A stretch of 10,163 nt of DNA from CAZYYO01 sp964650965 (GTDB taxonomy: Bacteria; Bacillota; Clostridia; Lachnospirales; Lachnospiraceae): positions 1 to 10,163 of the forward strand of contig CAZYYO010000078.1 of the NCBI GenBank assembly GCA_964650965.1, in the 5' to 3' direction. Position numbers and translations under genes: made by a program. The first letter of the stretch is position 1. The number at the start of each line of letters is the position of its first letter. A model generated the notes under the pieces. It had not been told where the DNA came from. It did not search any database and saw nothing but the letters and a program-made list of their open reading frames with translations. Of this stretch, positions 1 through 5,966 are shown piece by piece.

Positions 1-69
1 TTACATTTGCAAAAGTGCTATCTTATTAAAAGAGTAAATTTCTAAATACCTATGAGGAGCATTATTATT

Positions 70-1242
70 ATGAGTGAACAAAAATCCTATATATCAGATA
101 TTGTAAGTAATATGCCAGATTCAGGAATCAAGGATTTCTTTGATGTGGCAAATGTATTGGAGAATGCCTTGTCTCTTGGAGTGGGCGAGCCTGATTTCCC
201 TACACCGGAGCATGTTCGGGACGCTGGAATAAAATCCCTGTTGAAACCGGATACCAAATACACGGATAATAGAGGAACCGTGGAGCTTCGTGCTGCGGCA
301 GCAAAGTATCTGGAAAAATTTCAGCTTCATTATGAGGGAACGGATGATGTGCTGATTACGGTGGGAGCCAGCGAGGGCATCGATTTGGCATTAAGAACCC
401 TGGTGAATCCAGGAGATGAGGTGCTGATTGTAGAGCCCTGCTATGTATCCTATGAGCCCTGTGTTCTGCTATGTGGAGGCGTGCCGGTATCTTTGGAAAT
501 GAAGGCAGAGAATAAGTTTCGCCTTACCAGGGAACAATTAGAAGAAAAAATTACGGATAAGACCCGTGTGTTACTTCTTCCCTTTCCCAGTAACCCAACC
601 GGAGCCATTATGGAACGGCAGGATTTGGAAGCGATTCGACAGGTGCTTATTGACCATGATATTTTCGTTATTAGTGATGAAATATATGCAGAGCTTACCT
701 ATGGCAAGAAGCATGTCTCCATTGCTGCATTACCGGAAATGGCAGAAAGAACCGTTGTGCTAAATGGCTTCTCCAAAGCGTTTGCCATGACAGGCTGGAG
801 AATGGGCATCGCCGCAGGGCCAAAGGAAGTGATTTGTGGTATGAATAAGATTCATCAGTACACCACAATGTCTGCTAATACCACCAGTCAGTATGCTGCT
901 TTAGAGGCACTTACCTATCCAGGGAGAGATGATGAGATTTCCACTATGCGGGATGAATATAATAGAAGAAGAACGTACCTGGTACAACGCTTTCGAGAGC
1001 TGGGGATGGAAGTGGCAGAACCGGAGGGCGCTTTCTATGTGTTCCCATCCATTCAAAAATTTGGGATGACCAGTGAAGAATTCTGCCAGAAGCTGTTACA
1101 GGAGGAGAAGGTGGCTGTAATTCCAGGAGATGCTTTTGGCAAATGTGGAGAGGGATATATCAGATGCTCTTATGCCTATTCGTTAGATAAAATCGAAGCC
1201 TGTATGGATCGCATTAAAAGATTTGTAGAGAAGCTGTCATAG
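70..1242 (+). CDS. PLP-dependent class I/II aminotransferase
   Basis: A fold-type I pyridoxal-phosphate aminotransferase of the aspartate/aromatic group, 390 residues, about the usual length. Such enzymes move an amino group between an amino acid and a 2-oxo acid in the cytoplasm; the substrate cannot be read from sequence. Visible family landmarks, numbered from the Met at 70, are the GVGEPDFPTP substrate-loop motif, NPTG with Asn175, SDEIY with Asp203 and Tyr206 (cofactor ring contacts), the Schiff-base lysine Lys236 in GFSKAFAMTGWR, and the carboxylate-binding arginine Arg365 in GYIRCSYA. An in-frame ATG at 52 would overlap the only good ribosome binding site (GAGGAG, 54-59) and add a non-family tail, so the ATG at 70 is chosen. 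mutY follows after 15 nt, so the two are probably cotranscribed. No convincing promoter is visible in the short upstream stretch. Confidence 0.93.
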   Translation: MSEQKSYISDIVSNMPDSGIKDFFDVANVLENALSLGVGEPDFPTPEHVRDAGIKSLLKPDTKYTDNRGTVELRAAAAKYLEKFQLHYEGTDDVLITVGASEGIDLALRTLVNPGDEVLIVEPCYVSYEPCVLLCGGVPVSLEMKAENKFRLTREQLEEKITDKTRVLLLPFPSNPTGAIMERQDLEAIRQVLIDHDIFVISDEIYAELTYGKKHVSIAALPEMAERTVVLNGFSKAFAMTGWRMGIAAGPKEVICGMNKIHQYTTMSANTTSQYAALEALTYPGRDDEISTMRDEYNRRRTYLVQRFRELGMEVAEPEGAFYVFPSIQKFGMTSEEFCQKLLQEEKVAVIPGDAFGKCGEGYIRCSYAYSLDKIEACMDRIKRFVEKLS

Positions 1243-1257
1243 ATAAATGAGGATAAA

Positions 1258-2343
1258 ATGTTAGAAGATTACAAGATGCAAGTGTTGGTAGAACCGGCAT
1301 TAGCCTGGTATCAATTAAATAAGCGGGATTTGCCCTGGCGCCAGTCCAGGGACCCTTATCGTATCTGGGTATCAGAGATTATGCTGCAGCAGACCCGGGT
1401 AGAAGCGGTAAAGCCTTATTATGCCAGATTTATGGAAGCTCTTCCGGATATTGCAAGTCTGGCGGCATGTGAGGAGGATCGTCTCTTAAAGCTATGGGAA
1501 GGTTTGGGGTATTATAGCAGGGTGCGTAATCTCCAGAAGGCAGCCATTGTTATTATGGAGCAATATGATGGCGAGATGCCAGCTACATATGACGAAATCA
1601 TTGGATTGCCCGGGATTGGTCCTTATACAGCAGGAGCGATTGCCAGCATTGGGTTTGGTATCCCTGTATCGGCAGTAGATGGAAATGTACTGCGTATCCT
1701 ATCCCGGGTTACCGAGGATGAATCAGATATTCTGCTGGATAAAACCAAGAAGCGGGTAACACAGGCATTAAATCAGATAATGCCCGGTAAGGAATCAGGA
1801 ACCTTTAACCAGGCACTGATGGAAATCGGTGCAACGGTGTGTGTTCCTAATGGGGCACCAAAGTGTGACCTTTGTCCCTGGAACGCCCTGTGCCTTGCTT
1901 GCAAACATGGAAGTTATGCACAGCTTCCGGTGAAGAAGAAAGCCAAGGAACGAAGAATTGAGGATAAGACCATTTTAATTATTCGAGATGGCCAGCGGAT
2001 TGCGTTAAGAAAGCGTCCCGCGAAAGGTCTGTTGGCAGGCTTATATGAACTTCCTAATTTACCAGGACATTTGCAGGAGAAGGATGTTTTACATTTTACC
2101 CAGCAGGAGGGACTGTATCCCCTAAAAATTCGTCCGCTTCCAGAGGCAAAGCACATTTTCTCCCACGTGGAGTGGCATATGACAGGTTATATGATTTATG
2201 TTGCAGATGTGGAATCACTAGAACAGGATAGAGAGGGAAACTATCTATTAGTTGACGTGGAAGAAATACAGCGGGCATATCCAATTCCGGCAGCTTTTGG
2301 AAAGTATGTAGAATTGGTGAATATTTCCCTAGGAATTTCTTAA
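1258..2343 (+). CDS. mutY: A/G-specific adenine glycosylase MutY
   Basis: Removes adenine mispaired with 8-oxoguanine in base-excision repair. The 361-residue protein has the full MutY order. An N-terminal endonuclease III-like catalytic domain carries Glu40 in SEIMLQQT and a helix-hairpin-helix at LPGIGPYTAGA (about 117-127). Asp141 in AVDGN is the catalytic aspartate. An iron-sulfur cluster loop has Cys195, Cys203, Cys206 and Cys212. A C-terminal NUDIX-like domain (about 235-355) contains the FSH motif at 301-303, which in characterised MutY reads 8-oxoguanine. The first two cluster cysteines are seven residues apart rather than the six of E. coli MutY, a one-residue insertion in the loop. 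The start is preceded by TGAGGA at 1248-1253. It lies 15 nt after the aminotransferase stop, suggesting one transcript. A palindrome ATTTCTTAAGAAAT spans the stop codon (2335-2348). Confidence 0.96.
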   Translation: MLEDYKMQVLVEPALAWYQLNKRDLPWRQSRDPYRIWVSEIMLQQTRVEAVKPYYARFMEALPDIASLAACEEDRLLKLWEGLGYYSRVRNLQKAAIVIMEQYDGEMPATYDEIIGLPGIGPYTAGAIASIGFGIPVSAVDGNVLRILSRVTEDESDILLDKTKKRVTQALNQIMPGKESGTFNQALMEIGATVCVPNGAPKCDLCPWNALCLACKHGSYAQLPVKKKAKERRIEDKTILIIRDGQRIALRKRPAKGLLAGLYELPNLPGHLQEKDVLHFTQQEGLYPLKIRPLPEAKHIFSHVEWHMTGYMIYVADVESLEQDREGNYLLVDVEEIQRAYPIPAAFGKYVELVNISLGIS

Positions 2344-2358
2344 GAAATCTAAAATGAC

Positions 2359-2387
2359 TTTTCAAAAAAATGGAAACTGTGTATAAT
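2359..2387 (+). promoter_or_regulatory. Sigma-A type promoter for the glycosyltransferase gene
   Basis: A perfect TATAAT at 2382-2387 lies 17 nt after TTTTCA (2359-2364), which matches the -35 consensus at four of six positions. It sits in the only sizeable gap between mutY and the glycosyltransferase, so it probably starts that transcript near 2394. Confidence 0.65.
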
Positions 2388-2478
2388 GGGTGTTGCGTGA
2401 CAATGCTTCTCATGGAGGCATGACATGCATAAACATTATCATGCACAAATGTGTGCAGCACTACAAGGAGAGATGAAA

Positions 2479-3495
2479 ATGAAGATTATATCATTCGCCA
2501 TCCCTTGCTATAACTCAGAGGGTTATATGAGCAAGTGTATCGAATCACTTTTACCTGGCGGAGAAGATGTAGAAATAATAATTGTAGATGATGGGTCCAG
2601 TGACCGTACTGCAGAGATTGCTGACGAATATGCCAGAACCTATCCAACCATTGTGAAGGCAGTTCATCAGGAAAATGGCGGTCATGGTGAGGCAGTAAAT
2701 ACAGGACTTAAGAATGCAACAGGTATGTACTATAAGGTGGTAGACAGTGATGACTGGGTGGATGCCTATGCCTACAGTCAGGTTCTGTCCACATTAAAGA
2801 GATTATTAGAAGAAGGTACCCCGGTGGATATGCTTCTTACCAATTACGTATATGAGAAGGTATCTACAGGGCATCAGAGAAGAATGATTTATTCGGCTTT
2901 GTTTGAAAGTGACCATATTACCAACTGGTCTGAAATGAAGCACAATGTGAAGGGATTTACCATCTTAATGCACTCGGTTACTTACCGTACCCAGATGCTG
3001 AGAGATTGTGGATTGTGTCTCCCAAAGCACACCTTCTATGTGGATAACATCTTCGTATATGAACCATTACCTTCCGTTAAGACCATTTATTATTTAAATG
3101 TAGATTTCTATCGTTATTATATAGGACGAGATGGACAGTCTGTAGCAGAGCAGACGATGGTGAAACGAATTGACCAGCAGTTAAGAGTCAATTATCGCCT
3201 GGTAGATGCCTTCGACCTATGGTCCATTGAGGAAGAACATTTACGGGAATATATGCTGGGATATCTGGAAATGATTACCGTAGTATCAACTTCCATTGCT
3301 TATGTATCCAAAACGGAAGAGAATCTCCAGAAGGCAAGAGATTTGTGGGCATATATTAAAGAAAAGGATGAGAGGACCTATCGACATATGCGTTGGGGCA
3401 TCTTCGGCGGAGCTATGAATCTACCGGGACGCTTTGGAAGATATGTGTCGGTGAAGTGCTATAAGATTTCCCAGAAGTTTATGGGCTTCAATTAG
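2479..3495 (+). CDS. Family 2 glycosyltransferase (GT-A fold)
   Basis: A cytoplasmic sugar-nucleotide-dependent transferase of the GT2 family, probably making a surface or capsule-type polysaccharide; donor and acceptor cannot be read. Numbered from the Met at 2479 (338 residues), the GT-A domain covers about 1-110. It begins ISFAIPCYNSE, has the nucleotide-binding acidic pair Asp37-Asp38 in IIIVDDGSSDRT, and the metal-binding DSDDW motif at 89-93. The remaining 230 residues are less conserved and I see no membrane segment. The start is not certain. AAGGAG (2465-2470) is eight nt before the ATG at 2479 and only two before the ATG at 2473. A further in-frame ATG at 2425 has its own GGAGG at 2414-2418 and would add 18 His/Met-rich residues unlike the family. 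No other saccharide gene is nearby, so it is an orphan in this window. Confidence 0.9.
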   Translation: MKIISFAIPCYNSEGYMSKCIESLLPGGEDVEIIIVDDGSSDRTAEIADEYARTYPTIVKAVHQENGGHGEAVNTGLKNATGMYYKVVDSDDWVDAYAYSQVLSTLKRLLEEGTPVDMLLTNYVYEKVSTGHQRRMIYSALFESDHITNWSEMKHNVKGFTILMHSVTYRTQMLRDCGLCLPKHTFYVDNIFVYEPLPSVKTIYYLNVDFYRYYIGRDGQSVAEQTMVKRIDQQLRVNYRLVDAFDLWSIEEEHLREYMLGYLEMITVVSTSIAYVSKTEENLQKARDLWAYIKEKDERTYRHMRWGIFGGAMNLPGRFGRYVSVKCYKISQKFMGFN

Positions 3496-3504
3496 GGGGA
3501 CCCC

Positions 3505-3668
3505 GGATTGGTCCAGGCAGGTTATATGCATTTTTCAGACACGCTCTCGCTTCGGTAACAGCACAGCGGACACTAAATTCATGGAACGATGCAAGCATCA
3601 TTCCATTCATTAAGTGCCGGTGCTGTTACAGAGTCTGAACCATGCATACAACCTGCCTGGACCAATCC
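3505..3668 (-). repeat. Structured module 1 (left copy)
   Basis: A 164-nt nested inverted repeat. The closing helix pairs 3505-3531 with 3642-3668, 26 of 27 positions. Inside are a short helix CAGAC/GTCTG (3536-3540, 3633-3637), a 10-bp helix (3555-3564 with 3620-3629) and an apical 12-position hairpin (3581-3592 with 3595-3606). Four unpaired or weakly paired blocks between the helices are shared with module 2 read on the other strand: 3628-3636, 3605-3620, 3564-3582 and 3542-3556. Both imperfect pairs in the long helices are A-C on the plus strand and G-U on the minus strand. On the minus strand the last block also forms GC(GAGA)GC, a GNRA-type tetraloop. I therefore assign the sense strand as minus, tentatively. 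Confidence 0.7.
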
Positions 3669-3768
3669 TCGAGGTTCCCGACGGCGAGGGGACTTGCGGC
3701 ACGACGCCACGAATGTAAGTTTAACCGTGGCAACATGGTCTACTTGAGACCGTGCTAATGAACGAGCA
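3669..3768. other. Linker with three small hairpins between the modules
   Basis: Three further stems follow one another: 3674-3679 with 3688-3693 (6 bp, one G-T), 3706-3711 with 3726-3731 (GCCACG/CGTGGC, 14-nt loop) and 3734-3741 with 3747-3754 (8 bp, one G-T, 5-nt loop). Both G-T pairs are wobbles on the plus strand and A-C on the minus. No convincing promoter is visible here. Confidence 0.5.
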
Positions 3769-3989
3769 GATTTACCAGGGCGGCGGGACAGTCTCAAATT
3801 GTGATAGACTCTGTGAGAACGCCGGCACTTAATGAATAAAGATATAAAAGTGGCAGGGAGGAAATCGTGATGTATCATGATTTCCTCCCTGCCACTTTTA
3901 TGTCTTTATGAGTTTAGTGTCCGCTGCGTTTTCACCGAAGCGAAAGCGGGTCTAGAGCAATTGAGACTGCCCCGCCGCCCTGGTAAATC
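3769..3989 (+). repeat. Structured module 2 (right copy)
   Basis: A 221-nt nested inverted repeat homologous to module 1 in opposite orientation. The closing helix pairs 3769-3801 with 3958-3989 with one bulged base and one imperfect pair. Inside are TAGAC/GTCTA (3805-3809, 3950-3954), a 9-bp helix (3814-3822 with 3926-3934) and a 36-bp apical helix (3836-3871 with 3874-3909). Blocks shared with module 1 are AGACTCTGT (3806-3814, 9/9), CCGGCACTTAATGAAT (3822-3837, 16/16), 3908-3926 (18/19) and 3934-3948 (14/15). The last forms GC(GAAA)GC on the plus strand. The helices between the blocks differ completely in sequence from module 1 yet still pair, as expected of a conserved fold. Confidence 0.7.
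3836..3909. terminator. 36-bp hairpin, possible bidirectional terminator
   Basis: Arms 3836-3871 and 3874-3909 pair at all 36 positions on the plus strand, two of them G-T. The GC-rich core (GGCAGGGAGGAAATC and its complement) is flanked by AAAAGT on the left and ACTTTT on the right, the pattern of a two-way rho-independent terminator between convergent genes. It forms the tip of module 2, so it may instead, or also, be part of that structure. Confidence 0.55.
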
Positions 3990-4011
3990 GACGACCACCT
4001 TCGACGGATAT

Positions 4012-5460
4012 CTACATACTCATCCGGTCCAACAGCTCCGTCTTCATATCGTATAATTTCTTAGACAAATCCACATAAATCTTTGCAGGATTTACAAAAC
4101 GCTTATTCTCATCCCACAGGGTATCCTTTTCTTGCTCGCAAATCTCTCTGATTTCCATAACGGAAGGAGACTCATACACCCGCTTTCCATTTTCAATTAC
4201 AGGAACGAGAAGTTCACGAAGCTCATAGCTGCCACCAGGCAATGTGGTCTTTTTCCATGGCTCATTAGGATCGAATAGTTTCATATCCTGTGATGCGTCA
4301 AAATGTTCTCCTACCAGACAGATGAGATCCGCTTTGATTTTGCCGGATTCCTTGTCATAGATGCGATAAATGGTCTTGTTGCCTGGGTTGGTAACCTTCT
4401 CTGTGTTTTCTGATAATTTGATTTTTGGAGTAAAGGAGCCATCTGCATTTTGTACAGCAGCTAACTTATATACCCCACCGAAGGCCGGGCAATCCTTAGA
4501 GGTAATCAGATTGGTTCCTACACCCCAGGAGGTAATGGTTGCACCTTGAATCTTTAAGCTTTCAATCAGATATTCATCCAAATCGTTGGAAGCAGAAATA
4601 ACAGCATCTGGGAAACCGGCATCATCTAACATTTTGCGTACCTTCTTAGACAGGTAGGCAAGATCTCCACTGTCCATACGAATGCCGTAATAGGTAAGAG
4701 GAATACCGGCAGCCTTCATTTCCTGGAATACCTTAATGGCATTGGGCATACCGGATTTTAAGGTATCGTAGGTATCTACCAGAAGAATACATGCAGAAGG
4801 ATATAGTCTTGCATATTCTTTAAAGGCAGTATATTCATCATCAAAGCTCATAATCCAGCTGTGGGCATGGGTTCCAAGAACTGGAACATCAAACATTTGA
4901 CCTGCAAGCACGTTGGAGGTTCCTTTGCAGCCACCAATAATAGCGGCTCTTGCACCATAGGTACCGGAATCCGGACCCTGAGCACGGCGAAGACCAAACT
5001 CCATAACGCCATCCCCCTTGGCAGCATAGCAGACTCTGGCAGCTTTGGTAGCAATCAGGCTTTCGTGATTAATCATATTAAGAATGGCTGTTTCTACAAG
5101 CTGAGCTTCCATAATGGGAGCGATTACTTTAACCAGCGGTTCCCGTGGGAAGATGACAGTACCCTCTGGAATAGCATAAATGCTTCCGGAGAAACGGAAA
5201 TTACTGAGATATTCCAGAAAATCTTCATCGAAAATTTTCAGACTTCTTAGATAGGAAATGTCGTCTTCATCAAAGTGAAGGTGCTCAATGTAATCAATGA
5301 CCTGCTCTAAGCCGGCACAGATAGAGTAGCCTCCGTCCGAAGGATTGTTACGATAGAAGGCATCAAATACAACAATGTCTTTGTTGTTGTTCTTAAAGTA
5401 ACCCTGCATCATTGTCATTTCATAAAGATCTGTCAATAATGTCAAATTTAAAGTACTCAT
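4012..5460 (-). CDS. pncB: Nicotinate phosphoribosyltransferase
   Basis: Joins nicotinate to phosphoribosyl pyrophosphate to give nicotinate mononucleotide, the entry step of the Preiss-Handler NAD salvage route in the cytoplasm. The 482-residue length is normal for the long Firmicute form. Family motifs run in order: LLTDLYEMTMMQGYF at the N-terminus; EFGLRRAQGPDSG (154-166); GTHAHSW with the phosphorylatable, catalytically important histidine region at 198-200; LLVDTYDT (227-233); GIRMDSGDL (259-267); and the phosphate-binding part around SASNDLDE and GVGTNLITS. The N-terminal motif fixes the start at 5460, and no alternative start codon lies between it and the upstream in-frame stop. The ribosome binding site is unusually far away and is described separately. 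The gene is alone on its strand, divergent from the membrane protein at 5660 and convergent with the glycosyltransferase. Confidence 0.96.
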   Translation of the reverse strand: MSTLNLTLLTDLYEMTMMQGYFKNNNKDIVVFDAFYRNNPSDGGYSICAGLEQVIDYIEHLHFDEDDISYLRSLKIFDEDFLEYLSNFRFSGSIYAIPEGTVIFPREPLVKVIAPIMEAQLVETAILNMINHESLIATKAARVCYAAKGDGVMEFGLRRAQGPDSGTYGARAAIIGGCKGTSNVLAGQMFDVPVLGTHAHSWIMSFDDEYTAFKEYARLYPSACILLVDTYDTLKSGMPNAIKVFQEMKAAGIPLTYYGIRMDSGDLAYLSKKVRKMLDDAGFPDAVISASNDLDEYLIESLKIQGATITSWGVGTNLITSKDCPAFGGVYKLAAVQNADGSFTPKIKLSENTEKVTNPGNKTIYRIYDKESGKIKADLICLVGEHFDASQDMKLFDPNEPWKKTTLPGGSYELRELLVPVIENGKRVYESPSVMEIREICEQEKDTLWDENKRFVNPAKIYVDLSKKLYDMKTELLDRMSM

Positions 5461-5502
5461 CTTTTTGTGTGAAACTTTTTCTTGTGAAAGTTTCGCTCCT
5501 TT
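5461..5502 (-). promoter_or_regulatory. Folded ribosome-binding region of pncB
   Basis: No purine-rich site lies next to the pncB start. The only strong one, AAAGGAG, is at 5496-5502 (minus strand), 35 nt upstream of the ATG. Between them is a perfect 8-bp stem with an 8-nt loop (5471-5478 with 5487-5494). Folding removes 24 nt and brings the site to about 11 nt from the start, a practical distance. Such hairpin-bridged sites are known from some phage T4 genes; here it is inference. Confidence 0.6.
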
Positions 5503-5514
5503 CCTTTTTTAGGA

Positions 5515-5540
5515 TCTGTTTTAACAGACATTACCTCTGT
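5515..5540. promoter_or_regulatory. Repeated half-sites in the pncB leader, possible operator
   Basis: ACAGA (5524-5528) is shared by two inverted repeats: TCTGT-TTTA-ACAGA (5516-5528) and ACAGA-7 nt-TCTGT (5524-5540). They lie just downstream of the predicted transcription start, where a repressor would block. The niacin-responsive repressor NiaR controls such genes in many Firmicutes, but I cannot confirm its recognition sequence here. Small leader hairpins are the alternative. Confidence 0.35.
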
Positions 5541-5550
5541 ATTGTCACCC

Positions 5551-5579
5551 ATTATAAAACTTTCTGACAAAAAAGGAAA
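5551..5579 (-). promoter_or_regulatory. Promoter of pncB
   Basis: On the minus strand a perfect TATAAT is at 5556-5551. The hexamer 17 nt upstream (TTTCCT, 5579-5574) matches the -35 consensus weakly, three of six. The predicted transcript starts near 5544, giving an 84-nt leader that holds an inverted repeat (5524-5540) and the folded ribosome-binding region. Confidence 0.6.
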
Positions 5580-5611
5580 GAAAATCTTAAGATTTTAAAT
5601 GAAGGGTTTTC

Positions 5612-5640
5612 TTGATACTTCCAGTATCTTTTGATAAAAT
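5612..5640 (+). promoter_or_regulatory. Sigma-A promoter with overlapping inverted repeat
   Basis: TTGATA (5612-5617), 17 nt, TAAAAT (5635-5640): five of six at both hexamers. The inverted repeat GATACT-TCC-AGTATC (5614-5628) overlaps the -35 and the spacer and is placed like a repressor operator. The transcript would start near 5647, only a few bases before the ribosome binding site. Confidence 0.72.
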
Positions 5641-5659
5641 ACATGTGATGGAGGGAAAG

Positions 5660-5920
5660 ATGAAGGAAGAGCAAAAGGAAAAGGCAATTGCAATACTCTG
5701 TGTTTTATCTGGAATTAGCTGCTATCTTATGGTCTGTCTTCACTGGATTGCAGGCTTGTTGGCAGCAATATTGTCAATTGCTCTTGGAATCTATCATGGT
5801 AACCAATATCAATGGAATCGGATGACGAAGATTGGTACAGCATTGGGAGCCGCGTTTTTAGCGTTTGGTGCATTGGTGTTACTAAGTATTCGCATTTATT
5901 ACGCAATGATTCATTTATAG
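5660..5920 (+). CDS. Small hydrophobic membrane protein, unknown function
   Basis: An 86-residue protein I do not recognise. After a charged start (MKEEQKEK) it has a hydrophobic stretch of about 9-43, a short polar loop with HGNQYQWNRMTK (46-57), and a second hydrophobic stretch of about 58-82, so two or three membrane segments. The ATG at 5660 is chosen because GGAGGG (5650-5655) lies right before it. Longer starts would fall inside the promoter. The next gene starts 46 nt downstream with no terminator between, so the two are probably cotranscribed. Its layout of paired hydrophobic helices with a short loop is reminiscent of the DUF4190-type neighbour, but I cannot show homology. Confidence 0.75.
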   Translation: MKEEQKEKAIAILCVLSGISCYLMVCLHWIAGLLAAILSIALGIYHGNQYQWNRMTKIGTALGAAFLAFGALVLLSIRIYYAMIHL

Positions 5921-5923
5921 TCA

Positions 5924-5944
5924 GTGACAGAATTACTCTGTTAC
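5924..5944. repeat. Intercistronic inverted repeat
   Basis: GTGACAGA-ATTAC-TCTGTTAC, eight pairs with one G-T and a 5-nt loop. It is not followed by a T-run, so it is not a terminator. Its core ACAGA-ATTAC-TCTGT closely resembles the pncB leader repeat ACAGA-C-ATTAC-C-TCTGT (5524-5540). Confidence 0.45.
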
Positions 5945-5966
5945 AACATAGAAAGGAAGGCAAGAT

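Larger units (their letters stand above)
3495..3990. other. Convergent intergenic region made of two inverted hairpin modules
   Basis: This roughly 500-nt stretch fills the gap between the stop codons of the glycosyltransferase and pncB. It is more GC-rich than its neighbours and almost entirely foldable. Left module 3505-3668 and right module 3769-3989 are each closed by a long helix, with a hairpin-rich linker between them. The modules are related to each other only in inverted orientation. I see no credible gene in it; an open frame on the minus strand across 3579-3878 runs through the hairpins and its product resembles no family. Candidates are a pair of structured RNA elements, 3' ends shared by convergent genes, or the folded ends of a small mobile element. 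I cannot match it to any named RNA family from memory. Confidence 0.75.

Noticed and set aside
1..45. Possible C-terminal codons of an upstream gene ending TAA at 43-45
   Set aside because: Fifteen codons are open in this frame, but the other two frames also run open for several codons and the peptide resembles no family I know. An Lrp-type regulator often precedes such aminotransferases, but nothing here shows it.
3579..3878. 99-codon open frame on the minus strand in the structured intergenic region
   Set aside because: It runs through both arms of the hairpins, has no ribosome binding site of note and gives a basic, Ser/Arg-rich product without family resemblance. The fold explains the sequence better.
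3495..3990. Group I or group II intron, or a CRISPR array
   Set aside because: I could not find a domain V-like hairpin, group I core motifs or a splice boundary, and there are no regularly spaced direct repeats. The repeat here is one inverted pair.
3495..4011. Insertion sequence remnant with target duplication
   Set aside because: No transposase fragment and no flanking direct repeat could be found. A mobile origin remains possible but is not shown.
4861..5250. 129-codon plus-strand frame opposite pncB
   Set aside because: Entirely antisense to a well-supported gene, with no ribosome binding site and no family resemblance.
5461..5544. NAD-type riboswitch in the pncB leader
   Set aside because: The leader is only about 84 nt and shows simple small hairpins; I see no conserved multi-helix core.
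5924..5944. Terminator between the two small membrane-protein genes
   Set aside because: The stem is short and is followed by AACATAG, not a T-run.
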